Assembly (NCBI GenBank): GCA_017849575.1
Contig: JAFIGV010000014.1
Span: 62,001 to 126,000 of the forward strand
Direction: 5' to 3'
Source: Flavipsychrobacter sp.
GTDB lineage: Bacteria; Bacteroidota; Bacteroidia; Chitinophagales; Chitinophagaceae
DNA length: 64,000 nt
Shown here one piece after another: positions 9,101-18,208 of the stretch (its first letter is position 1; every line of letters starts with the position of its first letter). The position numbers and the translations under genes are program-made. The notes under the pieces are model-generated. The model was not told the origin of the DNA and made no database searches. It saw only the letters and a program-made list of their open reading frames with translations.

Positions 9101-9149
9101 AGTGTCTCTCCTTAGTAATCGTGATTGTGGTATGAGGTGCATCCCTGTG

Positions 9150-9575
9150 CTACCAGGTCCAGCCGCAGTCTTTACAGTAGTAGGTATGGTGCTTTTTCTC
9201 CCTGAACAGGGTTCGTATCTGAGCGGACAGCGATCGGTTCAGCTTTACAATTTTCGTACTGTGGCATCGGCGGCAATGTGTTTCTACAGAAAACTTTTTC
9301 TGTGCCTTCATGAGCAGGTAGCGGCCCTCGGCAGTCTGGCCTGCCCGTTCCAACAGCAGCGCTTGCTTGTCGGCATCTGCAGGGTCAATTCTGGTTTTTT
9401 TCCCGGCAAGAACGTACTCCACATGCCAGCATCCCGGAGCATGGTGGCAGGTGCAGTTCGTTTTCATGATGTCGCCACTGATCAGAAAAGTTACCCGATA
9501 GGTTCCTTTTTCTCCGAAAATTGTGAAGTCAAACTGTTCTATCGGTAATGTGTCGCTCAGGTTCTTAGTTTCCAT
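9150..9575 (-). CDS. SWIM-like zinc-finger plus zinc-ribbon small protein, copy 2
   Basis: A 141-residue paralogue of the downstream gene. Cys41-x-Cys43-x5-Cys49-x-His51 fits the SWIM consensus; HCRRC and YCKDCGWTW form the C-terminal ribbon. The region between is helical. METKN at 9575 is the preferred start, but an ATG 17 codons upstream (9626) is possible. The two copies are about 50 bases apart and probably co-transcribed. No nuclease or helicase neighbour gives a function; a nucleic-acid-binding or metal-sensing role would be a guess. Confidence 0.68.
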   Translation of the reverse strand: METKNLSDTLPIEQFDFTIFGEKGTYRVTFLISGDIMKTNCTCHHAPGCWHVEYVLAGKKTRIDPADADKQALLLERAGQTAEGRYLLMKAQKKFSVETHCRRCHSTKIVKLNRSLSAQIRTLFREKKHHTYYCKDCGWTW

Positions 9576-9843
9576 GATTTGCTCAAACTTCTGCGCGACA
9601 GCCGAGCTTCTCTCTGCACACAGCAAGACAATATTAATAAAGCGCTTATTATTTGAAAACTTTCCTTAAACCTAATTTTTGCCTACATACATATCTTGTT
9701 GCTTCCCATCATGGGTGTTGCAAGGGCGCTTCCTGGGGTACTTTCCGCAGCTCCGAAACATATCATTCTGGTTTCAAACTGAATAGGGTAATCTCGGACG
9801 ATGATGATTTTGCACTTTGCCCATATTCGATCAACTTTGAAGA

Positions 9844-10980
9844 ATGTTCATGCATCAGGTTGTTGGCCAGCAGGTAGCCAAAAACGGTTTGATCAATATG
9901 TGGGAAGGCAATCACCTACCCCATGCCATGCTGTTTCTTGGGGCCGATGGAACGGGTGGGCTGCCACTGGCACTGGCTTTCGCACAATATATTTTTTGCA
10001 GCAACAAGGAAAACGGTGCATCCTGTAGTCACTGCGCCAATTGTCATAAATGTAGTCGCCTCGAGCATGCGGACCTCCATGTAAGCTTTCCGGCTATTTC
10101 TCCCAAATCGGGTACTAAAGCCCTGAGCCGCTACTATATTCAGGAGTTTCGGGAGTTTATTACTCAGTCTCCTTATGGCAGCACTTACGACTGGCTCCAA
10201 TTCATTAATGCAGAAAACAAGCAGGGCAATATACCGGCAGAAGAATGCCGGGAGATCATTGATCATCTCAGCCTGAAATCTTATGAGGGAGGCATGAAAG
10301 TGCAGATCATCTGGCGGCCCGAGTATCTGGGAAAAGAAGGAAATATTCTGCTCAAGCTTATTGAAGAACCGCCACCATCCACCTTGTTGATACTTGTGGC
10401 TGAAGAGACGGAAAATATGCTTCCCACCATTCTTTCCCGTACACAGGTTATTCGGCTTTCGCCGGTAGCGCCTGCCGATATCGCTCAGGGACTTGCCGAC
10501 CGAAATCTTGCCGACCCCAGGAGGGCTGCTCAGGTCGCTCATATTGCCAATGGCAACTTCAGGGAAGCACTACGGCTGATACGACATACAGAAAACGACC
10601 TTTTTCCCGAGTTGCGGCGTTGGTTCAATGCCTTGTTCACAAATAATGGGATCGAGCTTTCCAGGTTCGTAGACGATTGGAGCAAGGTGGGGCGAGAACA
10701 GCAAAAGAATTTTCTGCAGTACGTGATACAGATGTTGGAGCACACGTTACGAGCACGTTACCTGCCGCAGGTGGCGCCCGCGCTGCAGGAGGATGAGGCC
10801 CGGTTTGTAATGCGTCTGGCCGCACAACCACTTACTGTAGAAGCGCTGGAACAAATCATCGAAATCACCACACAGATTTCCTACCATATCGAGCGAAATG
10901 CCCACGGCAAAACTCAGTTGCTGGCTTTGTCGATTCAGGTCAGCCGTGTCATTCAGGGCAGAAAGCTAGTGCTGCACTAA
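9844..10980 (+). CDS. holB: DNA polymerase III subunit delta prime
   Basis: A 378-residue clamp-loader subunit. Cys52, Cys61, Cys64 and Cys67 reproduce the zinc-finger spacing of E. coli delta prime, with an extra Cys70. The region expected to be Walker A reads LGADGTGG and lacks the catalytic Lys, as in delta prime subunits that do not hydrolyse ATP. The LLKLIEEPP and sensor-1 ILSRTQVIRL segments are typical. It precedes ricT, a pairing also known from the Firmicutes holB-yaaT order. ATG at 9844 and 9850 are both plausible. Confidence 0.92.
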   Translation: MFMHQVVGQQVAKNGLINMWEGNHLPHAMLFLGADGTGGLPLALAFAQYIFCSNKENGASCSHCANCHKCSRLEHADLHVSFPAISPKSGTKALSRYYIQEFREFITQSPYGSTYDWLQFINAENKQGNIPAEECREIIDHLSLKSYEGGMKVQIIWRPEYLGKEGNILLKLIEEPPPSTLLILVAEETENMLPTILSRTQVIRLSPVAPADIAQGLADRNLADPRRAAQVAHIANGNFREALRLIRHTENDLFPELRRWFNALFTNNGIELSRFVDDWSKVGREQQKNFLQYVIQMLEHTLRARYLPQVAPALQEDEARFVMRLAAQPLTVEALEQIIEITTQISYHIERNAHGKTQLLALSIQVSRVIQGRKLVLH

Positions 10981-11217
10981 AGCTATTGCCTTAAGATCGG
11001 TTGCGACTTAAAGATAAGCACGGTTAATGTGTATCGTTATAGGCAGCGAAAATGTAGATTTGCAAATTATTTTATTAATTTTCGACAATTGGCTGTAAAG
11101 GCAATCAAAGTGAGCGTGAAAGAAAAACGCATGACCCCAGGTGTTTTTTTAAGTTCTTTTTTTACAAGCAGAAGATGAGATTGCCCGGAGGCTATCAGAT
11201 ATAAACTTGATAACTAA

Positions 11218-12600
11218 ATGGGATGTGGCAATTGTGGGACTGGCGCTAATGGCAAACCGGCGGGATGTAAGAGTAACGGAGGATGCAGCACAGGTGGTTG
11301 CAACCGTATGAATGTGTTTGACTGGCTAAGCGCTTTACCCCTGCACGATAGTGCGAAACCTTACCCGGTAATTGAAGTATCGTTCAATAAAGGAAGCAGA
11401 AAAGAGTTTTACAGAAATAATACCTACAACGTCCTTGATAAGGGACAAATGATCGCTGTAGAGGGCGTAGGCGGATTTGATATCGGCATGGTGAACCTTA
11501 CCGGCGAACTTGTAAAACTTCAGATGAAAAAGTATGGTGTCAAGGAAGACCCTCAGATGAAAAGGGTGCTCCGACTGGCTTCTGAAGAGGACCTCGATCA
11601 ATATTACCGGCAAAAAGACAGAGAACAGGAAATAATGGTGCAGAGCCGCGCCATAGCCCGGCAGCTCAAGCTCGAAATGAAAATTTGTGAGGTTGAGATT
11701 CAGGCCGATGGTAAAAAGGCTACTTTCTTTTACACCGCCGATGGGCGTGTGGATTTTCGTGAACTGATCAAAGTGTACGCAACCGAGTTTCGGCTCAAAG
11801 TGGAAATGCGTCAGATCGGAGCCCGACAGGAAAGTGGAAAGGTGGGCGGTATTGGATCCTGTGGTCGTGAGCTTTGCTGCAGTACGTGGTTAACCGATTT
11901 TAAGTCGGTCAATACAAACGCAGCTCGCTATCAGAATTTATCGATCAATCAGACAAAACTTTCGGGGCAGTGTGGCCGGCTGAAATGCTGCCTCAACTAC
12001 GAGTTGGATACTTATATGGATGCCCTCCGTGTGTTCCCCGACAATGCTGAAGTGCTGAAAACCACACAGGGTGATGCTTTTCTGCAGAAGAAGGACATCT
12101 TTAAAAATCTGATGTGGTACGGCTACAAGGGCAGCAGTAAGCAATATCCGCTAACCATAGCCAGAGTAAAAGAAATCCTGAAACTGAACAAGGAAGGAAA
12201 AACTACCGATGAACTGCAGCCGGTAGAGCTGGAGACCAATGCGAACAAGGCTGGACTGAAAGTGGAAATGGGCTTTGTAAACGATGTAGGACAAATAAGC
12301 CTAAAAGCACTTGAGAAAAACAGTCGTAAAAAAAGCGGAGGCCAGAAATCAGGTCGTCCTCAGGGTGGGGCGCAGCAACGCGCTCAACAAGGCGGCCCAC
12401 AGCAATCGAGGTCCAACCAGCAGAAGCCTAATCAAAAGGGCGGAAATCAACAGTTGCAAAAGGGACAAAATCAGCAGAAGCCGCAAGCACAGACTAAGCC
12501 GGTGCCTACACAACGTGAAGGGCAAAACAAACCCAAACAGGGGGGTGGTCAGCGTAGAGACAACCGCAATCAAAGCAGCAAACAGCCTTCCAAAGAGTAA
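11218..12600 (+). CDS. ricT: PSP1-domain protein, RicT/YaaT-like
   Basis: A 460-residue PSP1-domain protein. The N-terminus has five cysteines in the first 28 residues; the core has the conserved GSCGRELCCSTW and SGQCGRLKCCLNYE blocks that carry the Fe-S-linked cysteines of RicT. About 90 C-terminal residues are a disordered, basic Gln/Gly/Asn/Lys-rich tail absent from shorter homologues. In Bacillus RicT acts with RicA and RicF in mRNA maturation and developmental control; no RicA or RicF is visible here. A 237-base gap separates it from holB, so it may have its own promoter, though none is clear. Confidence 0.88.
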   Translation: MGCGNCGTGANGKPAGCKSNGGCSTGGCNRMNVFDWLSALPLHDSAKPYPVIEVSFNKGSRKEFYRNNTYNVLDKGQMIAVEGVGGFDIGMVNLTGELVKLQMKKYGVKEDPQMKRVLRLASEEDLDQYYRQKDREQEIMVQSRAIARQLKLEMKICEVEIQADGKKATFFYTADGRVDFRELIKVYATEFRLKVEMRQIGARQESGKVGGIGSCGRELCCSTWLTDFKSVNTNAARYQNLSINQTKLSGQCGRLKCCLNYELDTYMDALRVFPDNAEVLKTTQGDAFLQKKDIFKNLMWYGYKGSSKQYPLTIARVKEILKLNKEGKTTDELQPVELETNANKAGLKVEMGFVNDVGQISLKALEKNSRKKSGGQKSGRPQGGAQQRAQQGGPQQSRSNQQKPNQKGGNQQLQKGQNQQKPQAQTKPVPTQREGQNKPKQGGGQRRDNRNQSSKQPSKE

Positions 12601-12718
12601 TAGAAGCACGCATCTAAATTACAGGGGCCCCACGCTTTTGTCATTTAGGTGCGATGCCTTGCTTTACGTTCCCTTCTTCAGCCTGTTCCTTTAGCAAAAA
12701 GAATCGGTGGCTCTGTTA

Positions 12719-12943
12719 CTAACGAATAGCTCGGGTTCTTACACTTACGGTGTCGAGGGGTAGGGGTGTTCGTTTGGTGTGGGCAGCGTTGGGGGCTGCT
12801 ATGGTCTGTGTGCCACGTCCGGTTTCCTAACCCGATGTGGTTGGGGCGTCCGGCAGATCGTCGGAACTGCCTTGCCGGTCATCACTGCTTTCCTGGCAAG
12901 ACATCAGCAGTCCTAAACTCAGGCCCAAAAATAATTTTTTCAT
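12719..12943 (-). pseudogene. small lipoprotein gene, possibly interrupted (38 aa to first stop)
   Basis: ATG at 12943 opens a classic lipoprotein start, MKKLFLGLSLGLLMSC, followed by the acidic serine-rich QESSDDRQ typical of Bacteroidota surface-lipoprotein signals. The frame meets TAG at 12827-12829 after 38 residues, yet the same frame then stays open for 35 more codons to a second stop at 12719. Either it is a complete 38-residue lipoprotein (12827-12943) or a longer one broken by a nonsense change. It is divergent to the barrel gene at 13033. The remainder of 12601-13032 shows nothing recognisable; gldH, often near ricT in this phylum, is not here. Confidence 0.55.
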
Positions 12944-13032
12944 TGCGGTGTTTACTTCTGATGGGTAAAACACCATGCCCCTCCCGGGGATGGTCTGACT
13001 TTTATGAGCTAATGATTCCTAATTAGCCTGAA

Positions 13033-13755
13033 ATGCTTCGTTACTTAAGAATGGTTTTGTTGACGGCAGTGATCTGTACGATAGCGCAACAAGCAAGAGC
13101 ACAACAACGATGGTTTGAGTTTACCAGCGGCCTCGCTCTGTCTGTACCGCAGGCCAAGGGTTCGCCCTGGCATTACAAAGCAAGGCTGTTGCCCCATGCA
13201 GGGCTGTCCGGATTTTTTGCCTTCAACAATGTCTTTGCGCTCAAAACCGGACTATTGTACGAAATGAAAGGCTACAGTACAGTTGCCCGTTATGTTCCGG
13301 ATTCCTTGTACACTATGGAGCGATTTACATCAAAAACCAATTACCATTTCTTCCACATTCCGCTGCAACTTGCTGCAAGCTTTGGTCATCACAACAACGG
13401 CCTGTTTCGGATGGCCGCCGGGATGAGTTATGGATTTCTGGTCGGGGCACGTTCGTCAATTACCGTAGGCTCTTTCGATGATCAGCAGCAGGTGCGTAGT
13501 CGTTCCATAAGCTTTGACCATCTCATAGCGCTGCAAAAAAAAGATGGTATTGCGGGGCTTCCGCATCACGAGGGAACTTCCCTGTATTTGTTCACTCCTG
13601 CAGTTCGTATTGATCTGACCTATATCTGGCAGGAGCGATTACTTATTACTGCGTTTTACGAATATACGCTTCAGGATTCCCGCACCCGGACAGTGAATAA
13701 TAGTAGTTTAAGACTTCATTATGCTGGGCTCGCCCTCGGAGTGTTATTCTGGTAA
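13033..13755 (+). CDS. outer-membrane beta-barrel protein (PorT/OMP_b-brl-like)
   Basis: A 240-residue protein with signal peptide (about 1-23, ending QQARAQ) and alternating hydrophobic/polar strands through the mature part, such as FALKTGLLYEMKGYS and ITAFYEYTLQDSRT, ending in a hydrophobic ALGVLFW typical of a barrel closing strand. No ligand or partner is evident. The family is large and mostly uncharacterised. It stands alone between the small lipoprotein and the convergent degP gene. Confidence 0.75.
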   Translation: MLRYLRMVLLTAVICTIAQQARAQQRWFEFTSGLALSVPQAKGSPWHYKARLLPHAGLSGFFAFNNVFALKTGLLYEMKGYSTVARYVPDSLYTMERFTSKTNYHFFHIPLQLAASFGHHNNGLFRMAAGMSYGFLVGARSSITVGSFDDQQQVRSRSISFDHLIALQKKDGIAGLPHHEGTSLYLFTPAVRIDLTYIWQERLLITAFYEYTLQDSRTRTVNNSSLRLHYAGLALGVLFW

Positions 13756-13775
13756 ATTTTTTTGGATCGTCGGAT

Positions 13776-13806
13776 AAAAAAAATGCCCCGCGTAGCTGCG
13801 AGGCAC
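13776..13806 (-). terminator. intrinsic terminator of degP
   Basis: On the minus strand an 8-bp stem TGCCTCGC/GCGGGGCA (one G-U pair) is followed by eight T. It lies 22 bases beyond the degP stop and also downstream of the convergent barrel gene. Confidence 0.85.
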
Positions 13807-13827
13807 TGTTTCGATTCTGATCCATTT

Positions 13828-15327
13828 TTATTGTTCTCCCGTATCTCCATTCAGCCGTAGTCCGTAGTAGTAGATAGCAGATTTTCCGGGGTATATGCCC
13901 GCCAGTTGTAAAACATCGTATTTCGCCGCGATGCTTTCAATATCATTGGTGGTCTGCACCGCGTTATTATTAATGCTTAAAATGATGAACCCTTTTTGCA
14001 TGTTGGTTTGCTGAGCAATTGGGCCATTGCCGAGATCCGTGACGGCCACGCCCGCCTGCACCCGATACCTTCTTTTCTCCTCTTGAGTTAGTGGACGGAA
14101 CTGAGCGCCTAACACCCGTTTCAGCGTCACATCTCCGGCTTTAATGATCTTGGTGGTGCCATTGATGTTGGTAAGCTGCACTGTAGTGTTAAAGGGCTTA
14201 CCCGACCGTACATAAGTCACACTGATGTTATCGCCAGGCTCGTAGCGCGCTATTTGTTCCTGCAGTTGTGTTTCGGTATGCACCGGCACTCCGTTGATCT
14301 GGGTAATAAAGTCTCCTATGTTAATTCCCGCTCTTGCCGCACCTCCGTTTTCCCGCACGCCGGCAATATATACCCCGTCATTTTTGTCGAGACCCAGTTG
14401 CTCTATACGATCCTGACTCAGCGATTGCATGTCCGGGTATTCTATACCGAGATAAGCGCGTTGGAACGTTCCGTATTTCATCAGGTCATTGACCACTTTC
14501 TTTACAATGTTGGAAGGAATGGCGTACGAATATCCCGCATAAGATCCGGTGGGCGAGGCAATGGCAGAGTTGATACCTATGAGCTGTCCTCGGGTGTTTA
14601 CCAGGGCGCCTCCGCTGTTGCCGGGGTTTACCGCTGCATCCGTCTGGATAAAAGATTCTATGGCAGATGCCGACTGCGACCTGTTGATACCAATGGCCCT
14701 GCTTTTGGCGCTCACGATTCCTGCCGTCACAGTGGCATCAAGAGTAAGGGGATAGCCCACCGCAAGTACCCACTGTCCTAACTTCACGTCGTCGGAATTT
14801 CCAAATTCCATATAGGGCAGGTCTTTACGTTCTACTTTCAGCAGAGCTATATCGGTAGAGGCATCCTTTGAGACAACGGTGGCATCTGTCGTCATTCTGT
14901 TATTGAATGTTACCGTCACTACTTCTGCATTCGAAATGACGTGGTAGTTCGTTACAATATAACCGTCGGGCGAAATGACTACTCCGGAACCCGAACCTTG
15001 TTGCGGCGGAATATAATATTGACGCTGCCCGAAGAGGTCGCCAAAAAAGTCGTTTCCGAAAAATGGATCACTGGCGGTGACCGTTCTGCCCTTCGTTTGG
15101 GTTTTGATGTGCACCACCGCCTGAACCGATGCCGCAGCAGCGCTTTCAAAATCTGCAGTCGGTGCGCTCCTCGGTTGGTCCACATGGGTGTACGAAGCAT
15201 AATTTACCGGCAGTTGAGGCTTTCTTTCCGAGAAAGGAAGTTTTTGCTCAAATTTCCCTGCTATAAAAAGTGTTGCTACAGAAGTAAATGCGGCCGTCAG
15301 GACTACGGGGATCATTTTGAATTTCAT
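13828..15327 (-). CDS. degP: DegP/HtrA-family periplasmic serine protease (Do)
   Basis: A 499-residue S1C protease. An N-terminal hydrophobic segment (about 5-25) acts as signal or anchor. The catalytic triad is His129 (TNYHVIS), Asp159 (STDIALL) and Ser238 (PGNSGGA). Two PDZ domains follow, about 290-380 and 400-490, the second diverged. It degrades or refolds damaged envelope proteins. Length fits DegP/DegQ. It has its own terminator. Confidence 0.94.
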   Translation of the reverse strand: MKFKMIPVVLTAAFTSVATLFIAGKFEQKLPFSERKPQLPVNYASYTHVDQPRSAPTADFESAAAASVQAVVHIKTQTKGRTVTASDPFFGNDFFGDLFGQRQYYIPPQQGSGSGVVISPDGYIVTNYHVISNAEVVTVTFNNRMTTDATVVSKDASTDIALLKVERKDLPYMEFGNSDDVKLGQWVLAVGYPLTLDATVTAGIVSAKSRAIGINRSQSASAIESFIQTDAAVNPGNSGGALVNTRGQLIGINSAIASPTGSYAGYSYAIPSNIVKKVVNDLMKYGTFQRAYLGIEYPDMQSLSQDRIEQLGLDKNDGVYIAGVRENGGAARAGINIGDFITQINGVPVHTETQLQEQIARYEPGDNISVTYVRSGKPFNTTVQLTNINGTTKIIKAGDVTLKRVLGAQFRPLTQEEKRRYRVQAGVAVTDLGNGPIAQQTNMQKGFIILSINNNAVQTTNDIESIAAKYDVLQLAGIYPGKSAIYYYGLRLNGDTGEQ

Positions 15328-15379
15328 AGCAAAAATTGTTTTTGATTTTTTTTGTTCTCCTAAATTATTAAGGCCCCTT

Positions 15380-15526
15380 TTAGTAAACTGTTAAAACCGG
15401 GGCGCTCTGCCCTTCTGAAACAGACAACACTACATTTTTAAGGAATTGTTCACGGCTGTCCTTTTCTTCAAAATAATCGTACCAGGGGTCAGCGATTTTA
15501 ATGAGAAAAATTCTGTGTTTCTTCAT
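15380..15526 (-). CDS. possible 48-aa small protein
   Basis: From ATG at 15526 a 48-residue basic-to-acidic protein starts MKKHRIFLIKI; the frame continues 29 codons further upstream but looks less coding there. It contains an aromatic-acidic segment DPWYDYFEEKD. No family is recognised. It sits between degP and the divergent EF-G gene, where transcription in this direction could run on into degP. Confidence 0.35.
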   Translation of the reverse strand: MKKHRIFLIKIADPWYDYFEEKDSREQFLKNVVLSVSEGQSAPVLTVY

Positions 15527-15668
15527 GCCGTTTTTTCTAAATTTATAGTGATAAAAATGCCGCCTGGATGTAGCCGCACACTGTTTCCTGCTTTTGTCTG
15601 ATACGATTTCCACTTCCGCAAGGCGCGTCTTTACGGCATTTCATGGTTAAAATTTTAAAACCTTTGTT

Positions 15669-17807
15669 ATGCCAGAATTTGATAGTGCGCATGTAAAAAA
15701 CATTGCACTGCTGGGCCATTCAGGCAGCGGTAAGACGACACTCGCTGAGGCCATGCTTTTTCAAGCCGGATTGATTCACCGCAGGGGGAGTGTAGAGGAG
15801 CAAAATACCGTTGCCGATTATACCGATATTGAAAAGGAACGGGGGAATTCTATTTTTTCAAAACTATTGCATACGCATTGGAAGGGTTACAAGATTAACA
15901 TCCTGGATACCCCCGGCTACGACGATTTTGCCGGCGAAGTGATCAGCGCCCTGAGAGTGGCAGATACCGGAGTTATGCTGCTGCATGCGGGTATGGGCGT
16001 GGAAGTAGGTACAGACATCATCTGGGAATACACCGAAAAATTTAAAACCCCGATGATTTTTTTGGTCAACCAACTGGACCATCCCAAGGCCGATTTTGAA
16101 AAGACGCTACAGGAGGCAAAAAGCCATTTTGGCAACAATGTAGTAGTAGTACAGTATCCGGTCAATGCGGGCCTCGGATTTAATGCCATGGTAGATGTAT
16201 TGAATATGGTGATGTACAGCTATCGCGAGGGTGAAAACAAGCCCGATAAACTTCCTATTCCCGAGTCGGAAAAGGCGCAGGCCGAGGCTTTGCATAAAGA
16301 ATTGATTGAAGCCATAGCCGCCAACGATGAGACGTTGATGGAGAAGTATTTTGATCAGGGAGAACTTTCGGAGGATGAGATGAAAACTGGTCTGCATCTT
16401 TCCATGGTGCGCCACGATCTTTTTCCGGTTTTTTGTGCTTCTGCCAGGCAAAACAGAGGCGTAGCACGTCTGCTGGGTTATATAGACAATGTATGCCCAC
16501 CCGCTACAGAAATGCCTCCTCAGCAATGTGCTGATGGTAATCAGGTACCCTGCGATCCTCAGGGCGCTCCGTGCATCTTTATTTACAAAACGGTCAACGA
16601 ACCCCATATTGGTGAACTGAGTTTTTTCAAAGTGTATTCCGGCACGGTGAAAACGGGTATGGAACTGGTAAACGAGAATACAGGTGCTTCCGAAAAACTT
16701 AATCAGCTATTTGTAGTGGAAGGAAATAAACGAACCGCCGTGGCTGAATTGGTTGCGGGCGATATAGGTGCCACACTCAAATTAAAGAATACACATACCA
16801 ACAACACGCTGCATGAAAAGGGCCGGAAAATTGACCTTGTACCCATCGTCTTTCCTGAGCCTAAAATGAGTGTGGCTATTGCCAATAATAAGAAAGGCGA
16901 AGAGGAAAAACTGGCCATAGCCTTGCAGCAACTCAGAGAAGAAGACCCTACGCTGCAAATAGAAGTAAGTGCGGAATTGGGGCAAACCCTTTTGCACTGT
17001 CAGGGCGATATGCACCTCGCAGTTATTCGCTGGAAACTTGAGAACCAATATCACCTTGATGTTTCGTACAAACGCCCGAAGATTGCCTATAGAGAAACAA
17101 TCAGGAAGGAAGCAACAGCCACCTACCGTCATAAAAAGCAGTCGGGTGGTGCCGGGCAGTTTGGTGAGGTGTCGATGCGCATAGAAGCCTGGCAGGAAGG
17201 AATGCCCGAGCCGCATGGACTTACAATACGTGGCAAGGAAGTAATAGACCTCGACTGGGGAGGAAAACTGATCTATTACAACTGCATTGTGGGAGGCGTG
17301 ATCGATGCGCGTTTTCTGCCCTCCATTCTTAAGGGCGTGATGGAGAAAATGCAACATGGTCCGCTGACCGGTTCCTATGTACGTGATGTGCGCGTGTGTG
17401 TATTCGACGGTAAAATGCACGCCGTAGATAGCAACGATATGGCGTTCAAGACAGCGGGCGCAATGGCCTTCCGCGAGGCTTTTCACAACGCTGATCCGCT
17501 TCTGCTCGAACCCGTGGATGAAGTGGAAGTGCTGTGCCCCGATGAACTGACCGGAAACATAATGGGTGATCTGCAATCGCGCAGAGCCATCGTAGAAGGA
17601 TTTGATACGGAAGGACACTTTACCGTAATAAAAGCCATGGTGCCGCGTGCTGAGATGCATGGATATGCGTCTTCGCTGCGGAGCCTAACGCAGGGACGGG
17701 CACGGTTTCGTATGAAATTCGATCATTATGCACCCGTGCCTTTCGATCTTCAGAAACGTTTGGCCGAAGCGCATCATACCGAAACGGCAGAACTCGCTGA
17801 GGCATAA
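15669..17807 (+). CDS. EF-G paralogue (EF-G2-like translational GTPase)
   Basis: A 712-residue five-domain EF-G. The P-loop GHSGSGKT spans 16-23. Switch I reads ERGNSI, so the Mg-coordinating Thr of canonical ERGITI is Ser61. Switch II reads DTPGYDDF with Tyr84 in place of the catalytic His of DTPGH. The G4 motif is NQLD (134-137) rather than NKMD. Domains II-V are full length, including GGVIDARFLPSILKG. These changes fit the non-housekeeping EF-G2-type paralogues; a Bacteroides EF-G2 has been described as supporting translation with little or no GTP hydrolysis. Housekeeping fusA must lie elsewhere. Confidence 0.88.
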   Translation: MPEFDSAHVKNIALLGHSGSGKTTLAEAMLFQAGLIHRRGSVEEQNTVADYTDIEKERGNSIFSKLLHTHWKGYKINILDTPGYDDFAGEVISALRVADTGVMLLHAGMGVEVGTDIIWEYTEKFKTPMIFLVNQLDHPKADFEKTLQEAKSHFGNNVVVVQYPVNAGLGFNAMVDVLNMVMYSYREGENKPDKLPIPESEKAQAEALHKELIEAIAANDETLMEKYFDQGELSEDEMKTGLHLSMVRHDLFPVFCASARQNRGVARLLGYIDNVCPPATEMPPQQCADGNQVPCDPQGAPCIFIYKTVNEPHIGELSFFKVYSGTVKTGMELVNENTGASEKLNQLFVVEGNKRTAVAELVAGDIGATLKLKNTHTNNTLHEKGRKIDLVPIVFPEPKMSVAIANNKKGEEEKLAIALQQLREEDPTLQIEVSAELGQTLLHCQGDMHLAVIRWKLENQYHLDVSYKRPKIAYRETIRKEATATYRHKKQSGGAGQFGEVSMRIEAWQEGMPEPHGLTIRGKEVIDLDWGGKLIYYNCIVGGVIDARFLPSILKGVMEKMQHGPLTGSYVRDVRVCVFDGKMHAVDSNDMAFKTAGAMAFREAFHNADPLLLEPVDEVEVLCPDELTGNIMGDLQSRRAIVEGFDTEGHFTVIKAMVPRAEMHGYASSLRSLTQGRARFRMKFDHYAPVPFDLQKRLAEAHHTETAELAEA

Positions 17808-17864
17808 TACGCAGGCGTTCTCTATATCAAGTTTTTGTTTTTTAACCTTTATAAAATACAGCAT

Positions 17865-18131
17865 ATGGAAATTCAGCAGATTATCAACCACATTGTTTCC
17901 AAAGTGCGCAACACCCACCACGCGTTTGTAGCAAAAGGTTTGGATTATGATCCGCAGATTATTGCGAGAGCCACGTTTAAAGAGATAAAAAACGTAGATC
18001 CCAGTGTAAATGAGCAACAATTCAACGAGGCTATCGAGCGTATGCATGACGAGGGATTGGCGGTGAGTAAAGGAAGTGGTATTGTATTTTTTGACGCAGC
18101 CATTCTGGACAGGAGGATGGCCGAAGCTTAG
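17865..18131 (+). CDS. 88-aa hypothetical protein
   Basis: Starting at MEIQQIIN, this 88-residue protein has no signal peptide and no recognised domain. It looks like a small helical fold with a winged-helix flavour (RATFKEIKN, FNEAIERMHDEGLAV). It follows the EF-G paralogue by 57 bases on the same strand and ends at a strong terminator, so co-transcription is likely. An earlier in-frame start 10 codons upstream is less attractive. Confidence 0.7.
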   Translation: MEIQQIINHIVSKVRNTHHAFVAKGLDYDPQIIARATFKEIKNVDPSVNEQQFNEAIERMHDEGLAVSKGSGIVFFDAAILDRRMAEA

Positions 18132-18146
18132 AAAAATCCTAACGAC

Positions 18147-18183
18147 AAAAAATGCAGGCTGAATTAGTTTAGCCTGCATTTTT
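18147..18183. terminator. bidirectional intrinsic terminator
   Basis: A perfect stem built on ATGCAGGCT/AGCCTGCAT with flanking A and T runs, between the convergent 88-aa gene and hutI. Effective on both strands. Confidence 0.88.
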
Positions 18184-18208
18184 CTTAGAGCTATTCAACA
18201 AGTGACGG

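Noticed and set aside
12766-13026. 86-codon plus-strand ORF
   Set aside because: Composition is not protein-like (many Trp, Cys and Arg) and it lies opposite the better-supported lipoprotein start.
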